Source of the DNA: Agarivorans aestuarii
GTDB taxonomy: Bacteria > Pseudomonadota > Gammaproteobacteria > Enterobacterales > Celerinatantimonadaceae
Direction of reading: 5' to 3'
Assembly (NCBI RefSeq): GCF_019670125.1
Contig: NZ_AP023033.1
Span: 2,655,001-2,719,000 of the forward strand
DNA: 64,000 nt
This document shows, piece by piece, positions 50,541-61,117 of the stretch. A model generated the notes under the pieces. That model had not been told where the DNA came from and made no database searches. It saw nothing but the letters and a program-made list of their open reading frames with translations. Each line of letters begins with the position of its first letter. The first letter of the stretch is position 1. The position numbers were made by a program, and so were the translations under genes.

Positions 50541-53015
50541 ATGAAGTTAAGCAAGTTCCCCTTGGTGGATCTAAAAAATCGTTACGTCAGCGTGCGACTA
50601 AAACTCACTTTGGTGCTCATTCTCGCGGCAGGCATTGTAGTTTCTATTTTTGGCTTAACCGCCATGGAACACTATCAGAAGCAACAAGCGCAACTAAAGT
50701 TAAGCTACCTTGATAATTATGCGTTGGAATTTAACGACCAAATAGAACGCTTAAGCGATAGCATCACTTACATTTTTGAAGCTCAAACCCTGCTAAGTCA
50801 AGCAGAAAGCATGCAAGACCTTGAACGTTACCTCAACAGTCAGTTACCAGATTTACAATGGTTAATGCCAATAGCCAACGGTTGTACTGTATTTGCCATA
50901 GATAATTATGCCTGTAGTGTGCTGGACTCTCCCCCACCTAAAGAGCTACTTGAACAGGTCACCTTGCGCTCTAAACCAATGCGCCTCATCGAGTGTTACG
51001 AAGTATGCTATTTATGGATTTCCCTGCCCATAAGAACTCGTAATGCAGAACAGGGCGTTTTAGCCTTTCAACTTGAGTTAGCAGATGCGCTAATTAACGT
51101 AACTCAACGCGATGATATTGAGCTGGCGATAGTCGATTTAGACCGCCCCTTATACAAAAGCATTTTGTTAGCCACAAATACTCAGCTGTTAAGCCAGCAA
51201 TGGTTCGATAGCGCCATTGAGTATCGGCATCACGACAACATGGAGTTTAAGGTAGAAGATAAAACCATTGTTGGTAAGCTCTACCCTATTAAAGACAGCT
51301 CAAACAGCACCCTTAAGTTAGTGATACTTAAGGATTGGAGCGAACAAGTGTTCTTACAAACTCGCTTCGAAAACCAGCTAACTATGCTATTACTGTTTAC
51401 CATGGCCTTGGCCATCGCGATTGGCCTTTTGCTAATGCGCCGCCCGCTTAGTAACCTGCGCTACCACACCGCCAGCTTACCCACTATTTTAGAGAACGAA
51501 AGCTACAATCCACAAAACAAGTTACACCTATTTAATGATGAATTTGATTCCTTAGACCACATATCCATTGAACTCGCCAACAGCTTTGCAGAAATGCGCT
51601 CAAGCATTGCTGCCAATACTAAAGTTCTTGAGAAAATGGCCATGGAAGATCCACTCACAGAATTGCCTAACCGAACTGCTTTTTTGAAGCAGCTTAGCGA
51701 AGCACTAGAAGAAGCGGCTAAACAAGGTGAAGAACTCAGCCTGATATATATTGATCTCGACAACTTTAAAACCATTAACGATACCTTAGGTCATGACTTT
51801 GGTGATTTACTATTGGTTCAAGTCGCTAAGCGCATTATGCGACTTAGCCAATTCGCTTCCAGTACTTTTCGACTCGGCGGCGATGAGTTCACCTTACTTG
51901 TCAATCAAAAAGACAAAGACAGTGTATTAGGTTTTGCTTATAGTCTGGCTCAAGAAATCTCTCGAGATATTACTATCTCCGGCATTTCGATGAAGGTAAC
52001 CCTAAGTATTGGTATTGCCACCGCCAAACAAGCCGAATACGAGCCGCAACTGCTAGTGAAATATGCCGACTTAGCCATGTATTCTTCAAAACGTAAAGGT
52101 AGAAACTGTTGCACCCACTTCGATATTGAATTGGCTCGTCAGAACGACATGGTGTTCACCATTGAGAACCAATTTCAAAATGCCATGAGCAATAATGAAC
52201 TAGAGCTATACTTGCAACCACAAGTGTCTATGCAGCACCAGCGAGTGACCGGCTTTGAATTACTACTACGCTGGAATCATCCTACTCAAGGCCTGATGAA
52301 TCCGGGCCAGTTCCTTGATACTGTGGAATCAGGCCGACATATACTACCGCTGGGTTACTGGGTAGTCGACAAGTCTTTAGCTTTGCTTGAAGAACTTACA
52401 AGCAAAGGATACGAAGAGTTAACCATTGCCTTCAATATTAGCGGACGACAATTTGAAGATAAGCACTTCGCTCAAAAACTCATTAGCAAGTTTAAAACCG
52501 TTAACGTGGGCAGTAATTACCTAGAGCTTGAAATTACCGAAAGCGTTGCAGTGCAAAACTATCAGCAAGTTAAAACCCAACTTAATGAGATTAGAGCGGC
52601 GGGTATTCGCGTAGCCTTTGATGACTTTGGCAAGGGCTTCACCTCACTAAGTTACCTAAGCAACCTAGCCTGTGACAAAATTAAGTTTGACCGGGAGTTT
52701 GGTCATAACGCCATCACATCGGTGCCTACGCAAAGCATTGTATTAAGTATGCGTAAGCTTATGGATACTCTCGATTACGAGATTTTGGTTGAAGGGGTGG
52801 AAACCCTAGAGCATGCTAATTGGCTTAAGAAAAACGGTTTTGATAAAGTGCAAGGCTACTTCTTCGGCAGACCTCAAACTAAACAAGAAGCGCTGGCCTT
52901 TTACCGACAGTGTAACGAGAAGGGCGCGTTGCTAGATAAAGATGGCAATGTGTTACACCTGCATCCTTTATTCAAAATACCTCAAACGCCGAGCCACTCT
53001 AGTCACACAAGTTAA
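50541..53015 (+). CDS. Membrane GGDEF-EAL protein with a cysteine-containing periplasmic domain
   Basis: The 824-residue protein has two membrane helices (about 20-42 and 276-297) around a periplasmic domain with cysteines in two pairs (C-x8-C near 113-122 and C-x3-C near 152-156), then GGDEF (about 365-535) and EAL (about 545-795). GGDEF is intact; the RxxD inhibitory site is absent. EAL has ELL at the first motif, N in FNISG, EITE, DDFG and the Q in VQGYFFGRP, so phosphodiesterase activity is likely possible. It completes the cassette with the half-PBP and the barrel, with 75 bases after the latter. It probably changes c-di-GMP in answer to a signal in the periplasm. Confidence 0.88.
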   Translation: MKLSKFPLVDLKNRYVSVRLKLTLVLILAAGIVVSIFGLTAMEHYQKQQAQLKLSYLDNYALEFNDQIERLSDSITYIFEAQTLLSQAESMQDLERYLNSQLPDLQWLMPIANGCTVFAIDNYACSVLDSPPPKELLEQVTLRSKPMRLIECYEVCYLWISLPIRTRNAEQGVLAFQLELADALINVTQRDDIELAIVDLDRPLYKSILLATNTQLLSQQWFDSAIEYRHHDNMEFKVEDKTIVGKLYPIKDSSNSTLKLVILKDWSEQVFLQTRFENQLTMLLLFTMALAIAIGLLLMRRPLSNLRYHTASLPTILENESYNPQNKLHLFNDEFDSLDHISIELANSFAEMRSSIAANTKVLEKMAMEDPLTELPNRTAFLKQLSEALEEAAKQGEELSLIYIDLDNFKTINDTLGHDFGDLLLVQVAKRIMRLSQFASSTFRLGGDEFTLLVNQKDKDSVLGFAYSLAQEISRDITISGISMKVTLSIGIATAKQAEYEPQLLVKYADLAMYSSKRKGRNCCTHFDIELARQNDMVFTIENQFQNAMSNNELELYLQPQVSMQHQRVTGFELLLRWNHPTQGLMNPGQFLDTVESGRHILPLGYWVVDKSLALLEELTSKGYEELTIAFNISGRQFEDKHFAQKLISKFKTVNVGSNYLELEITESVAVQNYQQVKTQLNEIRAAGIRVAFDDFGKGFTSLSYLSNLACDKIKFDREFGHNAITSVPTQSIVLSMRKLMDTLDYEILVEGVETLEHANWLKKNGFDKVQGYFFGRPQTKQEALAFYRQCNEKGALLDKDGNVLHLHPLFKIPQTPSHSSHTS

Positions 53016-53040
53016 CTGCTTTATATGAATTAGTAGATAC

Positions 53041-53072
53041 AAAAAAGGCGAGCCAAATGCTCGCCTGTTTTT
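53041..53072. terminator. Terminator of aspS, also for the plus-strand gene
   Basis: AGGCGAGC-CAAAT-GCTCGCCT has A6 before and TTTTT after, so it can work both ways. The same stem core occurs at 26010. Confidence 0.9.
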
Positions 53073-53085
53073 ATATACGTAAAAG

Positions 53086-54846
53086 CTACTTAGGCAGTTT
53101 TACATTTAATGCTAACTCTTCTAGTGCTACTGGGTTAGCTGCACTTGGCGCACTGGTTAGCGGGCAAGCTGCTGTGGCAGTTTTAGGGAATGCCATCACA
53201 TCGCGAATTGAACTTGCGCCAGTCATTAGCATCACTAAGCGGTCCAAGCCAAAAGCCAAACCTGCGTGTGGTGGAGCACCATATTGCAGCGCTTCTAACA
53301 AGAAGCCAAACTTCTCTTGTGCTTCTTCATCACTAATGCCTAGTACTTTAAAGGCTGCCGCTTGCATATCTTGTTTGTGAATACGCACACTACCTCCACC
53401 AAGCTCACAGCCATTTAGCACCATATCATAGGCATTAGATAATACACCTGCCGGAGACGCGGCCAGTTGCTCGGCCGATACACCAGCTACTGGTGCAGTG
53501 AATGGGTGGTGAATAGCGTGGAATTGACCATCCACCTCTTCAAACATTGGGAAATCTACAACCCAAAGCGGCTTCCACTCATCAGATACTAGACCTAAGT
53601 CTTCACCCACTTTCAAACGAAGTGCGCCCATTGCTTCACATACAACGTTAGCTTTATCTGCGCCAAATAGAATTAAGTCACCATCTTGCGCACCGGCACG
53701 TTCAACAACAGCATTTGCCACCTCTTCGTTTAAGAACTTAAGAATTGGCGATTGTAGACCTTCAAGGCCAGCGGACAAGTCGTTAACCTTCATCCAGGCA
53801 AGGCCTTTAGCCCCATAAATCCCAACATATTTGCCGTAATCATCAATTTGCTTACGAGAAAGTGTTGCGCCACCCGGTACACGTAATACCGCTACACGGC
53901 CTTTTTCGTCATTTGCAGGGCCTGAGAATACTTTAAACTCAACATCTTTAAGCAAGTCAGCAACGTCTACCAACTGCATAGGGTTTCGTAAATCGGGCTT
54001 GTCTGAACCGTACAAACGCATTGCTTCTGCGTAAGTCATTTGCGGGAACTCGCCAAGATCTACGTCTAACATCGAAACAAATAGCTCACGAACCATTTGC
54101 TCAGTAACAGCCATTACTTCGTCTGAGCTCATGAATGAAGTTTCAATATCAATCTGCGTAAATTCCGGTTGGCGATCAGCACGTAAATCTTCATCACGGA
54201 AACATTTTACGATTTGGTAGTAACGGTCCATGCCCGACATCATTAGCAATTGCTTAAAGATTTGCGGTGATTGAGGCAAGGCAAAAAACTGGCCTTTGTG
54301 AGTGCGGCTTGGTACCAAGTAATCACGCGCGCCTTCTGGCGTAGCTTTGGTAAGAATTGGCGTCTCAATATCTAAGAAGCCATTGTCTTCCATAAAACGA
54401 CGAACAAAGCCGGTTACTTTGGCGCGGAACACCATACGCTCGCTCATTTCAGGACGACGTAAATCTAAGTAGCGGTATTTTAAGCGCTGCTCTTCCGAGT
54501 TGTCTTGATTGCTATCTAACGGCAATGGTGCTGAACGGTTTAAAATCTCAAGCTCTAAACCTAACAATTCAACTTCACCAGTACGCATATCGCTATTTAT
54601 CTGGCTATCTGGACGAGCACGCACACGACCTTTTAGTCGAACACAAAACTCATTACGCAAGCTATTTGCTGTGCTAAATACGTCTTCACGATCCGGATCA
54701 AACACCACTTGCACAATGCCTTCACGGTCACGTAAATCGATGAAGATAACACCGCCCAAATCACGGCGTCGATTTACCCAACCCACTAAATTTATTTCTT
54801 GATCAACTAGCTCTTTGGTTACTTGTCCACAGTAAACAGTGCGCAT
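53086..54846 (-). CDS. aspS: Aspartyl-tRNA synthetase
   Basis: The 586-residue class II synthetase starts MRTVYCGQV with an OB-fold anticodon domain (about 1-105). The catalytic domain has [20 protein letters not shown] (motif-1/2 region), [22 protein letters not shown] and the motif-3 segment [16 protein letters not shown]. It has the GAD insertion of bacterial AspRS. It charges tRNA-Asp. In E. coli aspS lies near yebC-ruvC; here a 4-kb cassette lies between. Confidence 0.97.
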   Translation of the reverse strand: MRTVYCGQVTKELVDQEINLVGWVNRRRDLGGVIFIDLRDREGIVQVVFDPDREDVFSTANSLRNEFCVRLKGRVRARPDSQINSDMRTGEVELLGLELEILNRSAPLPLDSNQDNSEEQRLKYRYLDLRRPEMSERMVFRAKVTGFVRRFMEDNGFLDIETPILTKATPEGARDYLVPSRTHKGQFFALPQSPQIFKQLLMMSGMDRYYQIVKCFRDEDLRADRQPEFTQIDIETSFMSSDEVMAVTEQMVRELFVSMLDVDLGEFPQMTYAEAMRLYGSDKPDLRNPMQLVDVADLLKDVEFKVFSGPANDEKGRVAVLRVPGGATLSRKQIDDYGKYVGIYGAKGLAWMKVNDLSAGLEGLQSPILKFLNEEVANAVVERAGAQDGDLILFGADKANVVCEAMGALRLKVGEDLGLVSDEWKPLWVVDFPMFEEVDGQFHAIHHPFTAPVAGVSAEQLAASPAGVLSNAYDMVLNGCELGGGSVRIHKQDMQAAAFKVLGISDEEAQEKFGFLLEALQYGAPPHAGLAFGLDRLVMLMTGASSIRDVMAFPKTATAACPLTSAPSAANPVALEELALNVKLPK

Positions 54847-55093
54847 TTGGCCTTTCCCGTTTTACGTTTTAAAATTTCAGCGAATAATCATCTTGAGCAA
54901 AGCTCTTGTTAGCTTTGTTCAGTGAAAGGGCGATAGTATAAAGGAAAGCGACTACAAATAAGAATAGTGATAGAGCAATAAATCTAGCGAAGGACTTAAA
55001 TTTGCCAAAGACAAGCAGGAATTTGCTGGTTACAATAGCTCGCTTTACGATTATTAGCGCTTAATTCACACACGTTTTCTACGAGACTCCGCC

Positions 55094-55822
55094 ATGCAAG
55101 GCAAAGATAAACTTTTCTCTCAACCCATTACACAGCTGGGCGAATTTAAATTTGATGATCAAGTTGCGGAAGTATTCCCCGACATGATTCAACGTTCAGT
55201 GCCTGGTTACAGCAACATCATTTCTACTATTGGCCATTTAACCGAACAGTTTCACCAGCCCAACAGCAAACTGTATGACTTAGGCTGTTCTCTAGGTGCT
55301 GCAACGCTGGCCATGCGCCGTGCGGTAAAACAAGAAAACGTAGAGATTGTTGCCGTAGATAACTCCCCTGCCATGGTAGAGCGCTGTCAAAAGCATTTAG
55401 ATGCTTTTCGTGGCTCTGTGCCAGTTGCCGTTATCTGCGAGGATATTTGCGATATTGAAATAAGTGAGGCGTCTGTAGTAGTACTTAACTTCACTCTGCA
55501 GTTTGTTGCCCAAGAGCAACGTTTAACTTTGCTGAAAAAAATCCACAAAGGCATGAAGGCTGGCGGAATATTGATTGTGAGTGAAAAATTTCACTTTAGC
55601 CAAGCAAGTATTCAAGGCTTAATTAGCGAACTTCATCTAGATTTCAAACGAGCCAATGGCTACAGCGAATTAGAAATCAGCCAAAAACGCAGCTCTTTAG
55701 ACAATGTATTGGTACCAGATACCATAGAGCAACATAAACAACGTTTTGCCGACGCAAGTTTTTCGGCCAGTGAACTTTGGTTTCAGTGTTTTAATTTTGG
55801 CTCATTGGTGGCCATTAAGTAA
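55094..55822 (+). CDS. cmoA: tRNA carboxy-SAM synthase CmoA
   Basis: The 242-residue protein has the SAM-dependent methyltransferase fold with [15 protein letters not shown] (about 61-75) and matches CmoA in [20 protein letters not shown] (about 20-39). It makes carboxy-S-adenosylmethionine for the wobble base cmo5U34, used by CmoB. It stands alone, divergent from aspS; cmoB lies 6 kb away instead of next to it. Confidence 0.95.
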   Translation: MQGKDKLFSQPITQLGEFKFDDQVAEVFPDMIQRSVPGYSNIISTIGHLTEQFHQPNSKLYDLGCSLGAATLAMRRAVKQENVEIVAVDNSPAMVERCQKHLDAFRGSVPVAVICEDICDIEISEASVVVLNFTLQFVAQEQRLTLLKKIHKGMKAGGILIVSEKFHFSQASIQGLISELHLDFKRANGYSELEISQKRSSLDNVLVPDTIEQHKQRFADASFSASELWFQCFNFGSLVAIK

Positions 55823-55839
55823 CTCTGAGCCAGTTAGCC

Positions 55840-55867
55840 GAGCCTGCTCTTAAATAAAAGCAGGCTC
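55840..55867. terminator. Weak hairpin between cmoA and the HIT gene
   Basis: GAGCCTGCT and its complement AGCAGGCTC enclose a 10-base A/T-rich loop. There is no T run, so it is a weak terminator for these convergent genes. Confidence 0.5.
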
Positions 55868-55881
55868 TAGCTATCATGTCG

Positions 55882-56301
55882 TTAACTCGCTAATAAGGCT
55901 GAAATTTTATCTGCAAAAGGTTGCAGGCTTTCATTGTCCACCATATTTCTAGCATGGCTACGCGCTTCGGCTAAAGAGCCAGGAATAATATGGAAATGAA
56001 TATGAGGAACCGTTTGCCCAGCAGCTGCGCCATTAAATTGCACTAAACTCACGCCTTCGGCATCCATGGCCTGCTTAACCGCTTTAGCCACTTTTTTCAC
56101 CGTTTTAATGGTGGCAGCAGCGGCGTCATCAGACAGGTCGAGTAAGGTCTCGGCAGCTTCTTTAGGAATAACTAAGGTGTGGCCATCTGCTTGCGGCATA
56201 ATATCCATAAACGCCAAGGTGTGTTCATCTTCATAAACTTTTAAGCAGCTCATTTCACCACGTAAGATTTTGGCGAAGATATTGTTGTTATCGTAACTCA
56301 T
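55882..56301 (-). CDS. HIT-family nucleotide hydrolase
   Basis: The 139-residue protein has the histidine triad HIHFH (PHIHFHIIPG, about 96-105) and the N-terminal NIFAKILRGEMSCLKVYED. Such Hint-type proteins split phosphoramidates of AMP. It is last on the minus strand, 58 bases after the lipoprotein gene, so they may share a transcript. Confidence 0.88.
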   Translation of the reverse strand: MSYDNNNIFAKILRGEMSCLKVYEDEHTLAFMDIMPQADGHTLVIPKEAAETLLDLSDDAAAATIKTVKKVAKAVKQAMDAEGVSLVQFNGAAAGQTVPHIHFHIIPGSLAEARSHARNMVDNESLQPFADKISALLAS

Positions 56302-56359
56302 AGTCTTTATTCCTAAATATTTTATATAGTTAGCAAGGTACTAAAGGAAGTGTAAGGCA

Positions 56360-57799
56360 TTATTGCACACCTAAATCTTCTAACAAGTAAGCTTGGTCAA
56401 AATACCGTTCGCCAACAAAGCTTATTGCATGGTCACCAAAGCGACGCAAACTGCCCGGTTGCTTTACTCCCATTGGCCAAAAAAACCAACGCTCCAAGCG
56501 CTGCGAGCCATGAACATAGCCCTGTCTATCAAATACGCTTTGTGTCAGATCAGCTTTAGCCAATAAATTTAATTGTTGCCAAGCTAAAGACTGGTACTCA
56601 ATGGTTTTTAGCTCAGTATTTTCTTCGGCCGGAGCTAATCCCACAATTTGATGCGTATCGGCACTAATGCTAATACGCATTTTAGTTTGAGCATCCACCC
56701 TATGCATCAATACTGGCTCTTGGGCACTATCTTGCAAAGCTTGATAGGGTTGGCCATTTGGCAGCATGAGGGTATACCAGCAGCCACAAAGATGAATACT
56801 ATCGTAAGCCAGTATGTCTAACTGAGGTGTTAAGTGAATACGAAAAATAACTGCATCATGCTGCCCTGCTACCCAATCAACCGCGCTAAGTTCAGGGCGC
56901 TGTTTAAACCACAATATATAGTTGAGCTGAATGGTGGTTTGCTGCTTGTATCTGCCATAGCTAATCAGTGAAAAGCTAATGGCTGTATCGGTAACTACTT
57001 GTAGCTGTTCTCCCAACCAAATCGGCTTACCTGGTAGGTTGTCTTGATGTGCATTTTCTATTAGCCACTGAGGGGCAAACTTATCTAGCAAGTGCCGGCC
57101 TTGCAGCTCGTTACTTAACTGCCCCAAGCGATTAAGGCTTAAAGGTGTTGCCAAGTGATGCTTAAACGATTTAGGGGTATAAAGTATCGCCTGATCTTGG
57201 TTAAACCCAGAGTGCGCTTTAAACGAAGCCTGCTGCCAGTGTTCTGTTAAGCTCTGCTGTTCTTTTTTAACTGCACTGGCAAATACTTTTGAGCTAAGTG
57301 GGTAAATGCCAAAAAACTTTGCGGTATCTGAGTAATCATCATCTGGCAACAAGCTACTTAGTAACTCTGCGCTTTGCTCTGTTTGAGCCAGATATTGCTG
57401 CTTAGCTTTAGCCACACAACTTTCAATAGAAGTATCTGTTGAATACTCTGGATAACGCTGTTTCCATTCACCCATTTGTTGGCTGTTTAGGTTCTGCCAC
57501 TCCAGCAGTAAGCCAGTTTCAGCTGCATCGCTCATGTAGGCGATAAGATCTTGCTGGCTAACATTTGAGCCGCTATTTAGCTCTCCAATATAGCTGTAGA
57601 TAAAACGGTCGTAGCGCAAGCCAGGATGCTTAGCAATACGTTTGGCATTGAGCGTTCCAACCTCACTTTCTAGTATGAGGTCTAAGTCAGTTAACGCGCC
57701 TTCGCAAGAATAAAGCTCGGGCTTAACACTACAAGCTTGCATCAACAATAAGGTGATGATTAACAGCCAATGCTTAATAGCACGGTTATAAGCACTCAT
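56360..57799 (-). CDS. Uncharacterised lipoprotein-like secreted protein
   Basis: The 479-residue protein has a hydrophobic start ending in LLMQAC (C23), a non-standard lipobox (M-Q-A-C), and no membrane helix after it. The rest is rich in Q, L and W with many polar loops. Cysteines occur at a few places (C33, C68-like, a CGCW pair near the middle-end). I do not recognise a family. It may be a membrane-attached enzyme or binding protein. The HIT gene follows. Confidence 0.65.
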   Translation of the reverse strand: MSAYNRAIKHWLLIITLLLMQACSVKPELYSCEGALTDLDLILESEVGTLNAKRIAKHPGLRYDRFIYSYIGELNSGSNVSQQDLIAYMSDAAETGLLLEWQNLNSQQMGEWKQRYPEYSTDTSIESCVAKAKQQYLAQTEQSAELLSSLLPDDDYSDTAKFFGIYPLSSKVFASAVKKEQQSLTEHWQQASFKAHSGFNQDQAILYTPKSFKHHLATPLSLNRLGQLSNELQGRHLLDKFAPQWLIENAHQDNLPGKPIWLGEQLQVVTDTAISFSLISYGRYKQQTTIQLNYILWFKQRPELSAVDWVAGQHDAVIFRIHLTPQLDILAYDSIHLCGCWYTLMLPNGQPYQALQDSAQEPVLMHRVDAQTKMRISISADTHQIVGLAPAEENTELKTIEYQSLAWQQLNLLAKADLTQSVFDRQGYVHGSQRLERWFFWPMGVKQPGSLRRFGDHAISFVGERYFDQAYLLEDLGVQ

Positions 57800-57948
57800 G
57801 AAAAACGACCTATTCCTTTATTTCGCTAAACGCCGGTTAAGCTTATTTCACTGCAGCGACTAAGTACATGCTAAACAATTTGCTAAAGGAAATATTCCTG
57901 TAACAAAAGCTTCATAAAATCTCATTTTTGCTTATAACATTAAGAATT

Positions 57949-59112
57949 ATGACAGCAATAATAGAAGTATTTACCGCCTTTCTTCGCTTAGGTTTAGTCA
58001 GTTTTGGTGGCCCAGCTGCGCATATTGGCTTTTTTAAACAAGAGTTTGTTGATAACCGAAACTGGATGAGTCAGCAAGAATATGCAAACTTGGTGGCTTT
58101 AAGTCAGTTCTTACCCGGGCCAGGTTCTTCGCAAGTGGGTTTTGCTATAGGTTTGCGCAGAGCCGGAAAGCTAGGTGCAATAGCGGCTTTTATTGGCTTT
58201 ACCCTGCCCTCAGCAGCCCTCATGACAGCCTTGGCCCTAGCGGCAAGCTTTAGCAATAATAATCCCTTAGTGTTAGGGCTAATCGCAGGTTTAAAAATTG
58301 CGGCTTTGGTTGTTGTAGTGGATGCTGTTCGCCAAATGTACGGTCAGTTTTGCAGTAACTTATATTTAAGTTGTGCTTGTTTTATCACCGCCGCTGCATT
58401 GTTATTACTGCCAAATTTGAGTACTCAATTATTGTGTTTGGCTATTGCGGCAATTGCAGGTTTTTCCTTGCACAAAAAACTACTCGCACTTAAACCCATA
58501 GAAACCAAGCCAAACCAACAATCAGGCGCCATCAAGCTGACTTACCTACTGGTATTTGCTGCTTTGCTTTTGCTGGCCTTTTTCGACCTACCGCAGCTAG
58601 CAGCAAGTTTTAGCCAATTCTATCAAGCAGGTAGTTGGGTATTTGGTGGTGGGCATGTTGTTCTACCATTGCTGCAACAAACATTAGTTAACGAAGTAAA
58701 CCAAGAGCAGTTTTTAACCGCTTATGCTGCTGCCCAAGCGGTGCCTGGCCCAATGTTCACTATTGCAAGCTACCTTGGGGCAATAGTCGGGGAACAAAGC
58801 CCTATTGTTAATGCCTTAGTTGCGACAATAGCGATTTTTCTACCCGGTTTTCTATTGGTTTTGGCCTTTGTTGATGCTTGGCAAGCTCTAGCGAACAAGG
58901 CGAAATTCTCTGCCGCAATGCAAATGGTAAACGCGGCTGTGGTTGGTTTACTTGTTGCGGCTCTATATCAACCTATTTTCACTAGTGCCATCCACTCTAA
59001 TGTAGAGGTAGTAATTGCCATATTAGGCTTTTGCTTGTTGCGTGTATTTAAGTTGCCACTGTATGTAATGTTAATTAGCCTTAGTAGCGTGGGATTATTG
59101 TTTTTGAGTTAA
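57949..59112 (+). CDS. chrA: Chromate transporter ChrA
   Basis: The protein of about 387 residues is a two-domain CHR transporter. FLRLGLVSFGGPAAHIGFFKQEF starts the first half, GPGSSQVGFAIG follows, and the second half repeats the pattern (SWVFGGGHVVLPLLQQ, PGPMFTIASYLG). It expels chromate from the cytoplasm. I chose the ATG at 57949 because it gives the usual N-terminus; a TTG at 57928 is less likely. A terminator follows. Confidence 0.92.
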   Translation: MTAIIEVFTAFLRLGLVSFGGPAAHIGFFKQEFVDNRNWMSQQEYANLVALSQFLPGPGSSQVGFAIGLRRAGKLGAIAAFIGFTLPSAALMTALALAASFSNNNPLVLGLIAGLKIAALVVVVDAVRQMYGQFCSNLYLSCACFITAAALLLLPNLSTQLLCLAIAAIAGFSLHKKLLALKPIETKPNQQSGAIKLTYLLVFAALLLLAFFDLPQLAASFSQFYQAGSWVFGGGHVVLPLLQQTLVNEVNQEQFLTAYAAAQAVPGPMFTIASYLGAIVGEQSPIVNALVATIAIFLPGFLLVLAFVDAWQALANKAKFSAAMQMVNAAVVGLLVAALYQPIFTSAIHSNVEVVIAILGFCLLRVFKLPLYVMLISLSSVGLLFLS

Positions 59113-59117
59113 AACCC

Positions 59118-59142
59118 AAAGGCCTGCTTTGGCAGGCCTTTT
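59118..59142. terminator. Bidirectional terminator between chrA and the chemoreceptor gene
   Basis: AAAGGCCTGC-TTTG-GCAGGCCTTT has a 10-bp stem with T/A runs on both sides and serves both convergent genes. Confidence 0.92.
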
Positions 59143-59155
59143 AATATCAAAGCGT

Positions 59156-61024
59156 TTATATTTTAAACGCCCCCACCTCTTTATGTAACTTATCGGCAAT
59201 TTCATCCAGTTCTGTCGCCCGTTGCGAGCTACCCGCAGCTTGTTCAGCGAGCTCTAAAGACGCATCTTGAATGCCTTGAGTATTACGTCCCACCTCTTCG
59301 GTGACTGCTCTTTGTTCCTCTGCGGCACTAGAAATCTGCGTGGCCATATCACTAATATGAGTAATTGAATTAGTAATATTTCCCAGCATTTCAGCAGCTT
59401 TGGTCGCTTCTTCGACGCTTATTCTTACTAACTGCTGACTTTCATCCATGGTTTGAACGGTGCTATGGGTATTGCCCTGCAAACGCTCTAACATCGCTTT
59501 AATTTCTTCAGTTGAACTCTGTGTACGTTGCGACAAGTTACGTACTTCGTCTGCAACAACGGCAAATCCGCGCCCTTGCTCGCCGGCTCGTGCAGCCTCA
59601 ATAGCAGCATTTAACGCCAATAAGTTGGTTTGTTCAGCAATACCCTGAATAGTCGATAAAATATCGCTAATTTCCTGGGTATTTCTCTCTAGCTCTTGCA
59701 CGGTTTCTGCCGCACCATCTAGCTGACCAGCCAAGCTATTCACTTGCTGTTGGTTTCGTCCAATTAATACTTTACCTTGCTCACAAGAATCAGCAGATTC
59801 ACGCGCAGCTTCGGCCGTTTGTTCAGCATTGTTAGCCACTTCATTGGCAGTAGCGGCCATCTCATTAACAGCGGTTGCTACTTGGGTCACTTCAGCTTGC
59901 TGGCGTTCAATCTGCAAGTTAGATTCACTGGTTGAATTATTGGTAAGCGCTGCCGCTTGCTGCAATCGGTCAGCGTCCTGGGCAATGTCTTTCATCAGCT
60001 CATGTAATTGATCGATAAAACGGTCAACGCCGTCTGCTAGCGCGCCGATCTCATCATTACGCTGCATGTTAATTCGCTTGGTTAAATCGCCGTCACCCGA
60101 TGAGAGCTCACTAATCGCCTCGCCTAAAACTTCAATTGGCTTCAGCATCGCAGAAATCACTTTAAGCATTACCACAGCAATGATGACAAAAAGAATGACC
60201 GCAAAAATCACCGAACTTTGCATCATGGCCTGAACCGGTGCCAAGGCCAATTTCTTGTCATAAACAAACATCAAGTACCATTCGGTACCTTCAATTGGGC
60301 TTATACTTACAAAGCTATCTTTGCCGCTAACTTGTAACTCACTCAATTCGGCTGTGCGGGCAACTTGCTCAATAAAACTCGCACTAAGCTCAGGAGACAA
60401 CTCCGTGGCTTTCTTAAGCACCAAGTTGTTATCACCATGAATCACCACTAAACCTTGCTGGTCAACAATCACCGGATAAACCTGTTCGCTGGCTAGGTTT
60501 AACACGCGTTGAGTCACCACATCTAAACCCAAATCACCAGCGTAAACGCCGCCACTGACTCTTTGCGCCACCGATATGACCATTTGACCAGAGGTTGCAT
60601 CAACATAAGGGTCTGAGACAAACGAACCATTAGCCTGCGCACCTTTGTACCAAGGCCGAGTTCTTGGGTCGTAACCATCTGGCAGGGTTTCGTTCGGGTC
60701 GTGCATGGTCATTTCGCCTTGGCTGCTGCCAAAGTAAAAATAAATGAAATCGCCACTTTGCTTGGCTTGCACTAAATCAGATACAAAGCTTGATGAATTT
60801 GGATCCGACGATATCCCTCTTGCAATTGCAAGTTTAGAGTCGAACCACAGGCTTACTTGGTCGGTAGCTGCTTGAGCTAACTGCTTTGCATCTCCCGCAA
60901 TATCTAAACGTGTTTCTTGAGATAAGGTTCTTGCTTGGAACCAAGCTTGCACACCACTTAACACCGCTAACAGGATTAAGATTGTTAAGATTAAACGTTG
61001 TTTAATCGATAAATTACCCATCAA
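59156..61024 (-). CDS. Methyl-accepting chemotaxis protein with dCache sensor
   Basis: The 622-residue receptor has membrane helices (about 10-30 and 270-295) around a dCache periplasmic domain, a HAMP domain (about 290-345) and a methyl-accepting domain with the hairpin tip [32 protein letters not shown] (written in parts). The sensor shows Y-x4-R-x-W-Y (YDPRTRPWY), Y-V-D and a later GD, the residues known to hold amino acids in dCache_1AA sensors. So an amino acid attractant is likely. No pentapeptide NWETF-like tether is present at the end. Confidence 0.9.
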   Translation of the reverse strand: MMGNLSIKQRLILTILILLAVLSGVQAWFQARTLSQETRLDIAGDAKQLAQAATDQVSLWFDSKLAIARGISSDPNSSSFVSDLVQAKQSGDFIYFYFGSSQGEMTMHDPNETLPDGYDPRTRPWYKGAQANGSFVSDPYVDATSGQMVISVAQRVSGGVYAGDLGLDVVTQRVLNLASEQVYPVIVDQQGLVVIHGDNNLVLKKATELSPELSASFIEQVARTAELSELQVSGKDSFVSISPIEGTEWYLMFVYDKKLALAPVQAMMQSSVIFAVILFVIIAVVMLKVISAMLKPIEVLGEAISELSSGDGDLTKRINMQRNDEIGALADGVDRFIDQLHELMKDIAQDADRLQQAAALTNNSTSESNLQIERQQAEVTQVATAVNEMAATANEVANNAEQTAEAARESADSCEQGKVLIGRNQQQVNSLAGQLDGAAETVQELERNTQEISDILSTIQGIAEQTNLLALNAAIEAARAGEQGRGFAVVADEVRNLSQRTQSSTEEIKAMLERLQGNTHSTVQTMDESQQLVRISVEEATKAAEMLGNITNSITHISDMATQISSAAEEQRAVTEEVGRNTQGIQDASLELAEQAAGSSQRATELDEIADKLHKEVGAFKI

Positions 61025-61117
61025 TTACCCCTTGCCAGCTTCCTGCTGTATTTATTGTTGACCATTTGTCTTGTTACTTAGATTTTGTGCTAGCATCATT
61101 GTGTTCACACTAACCCT

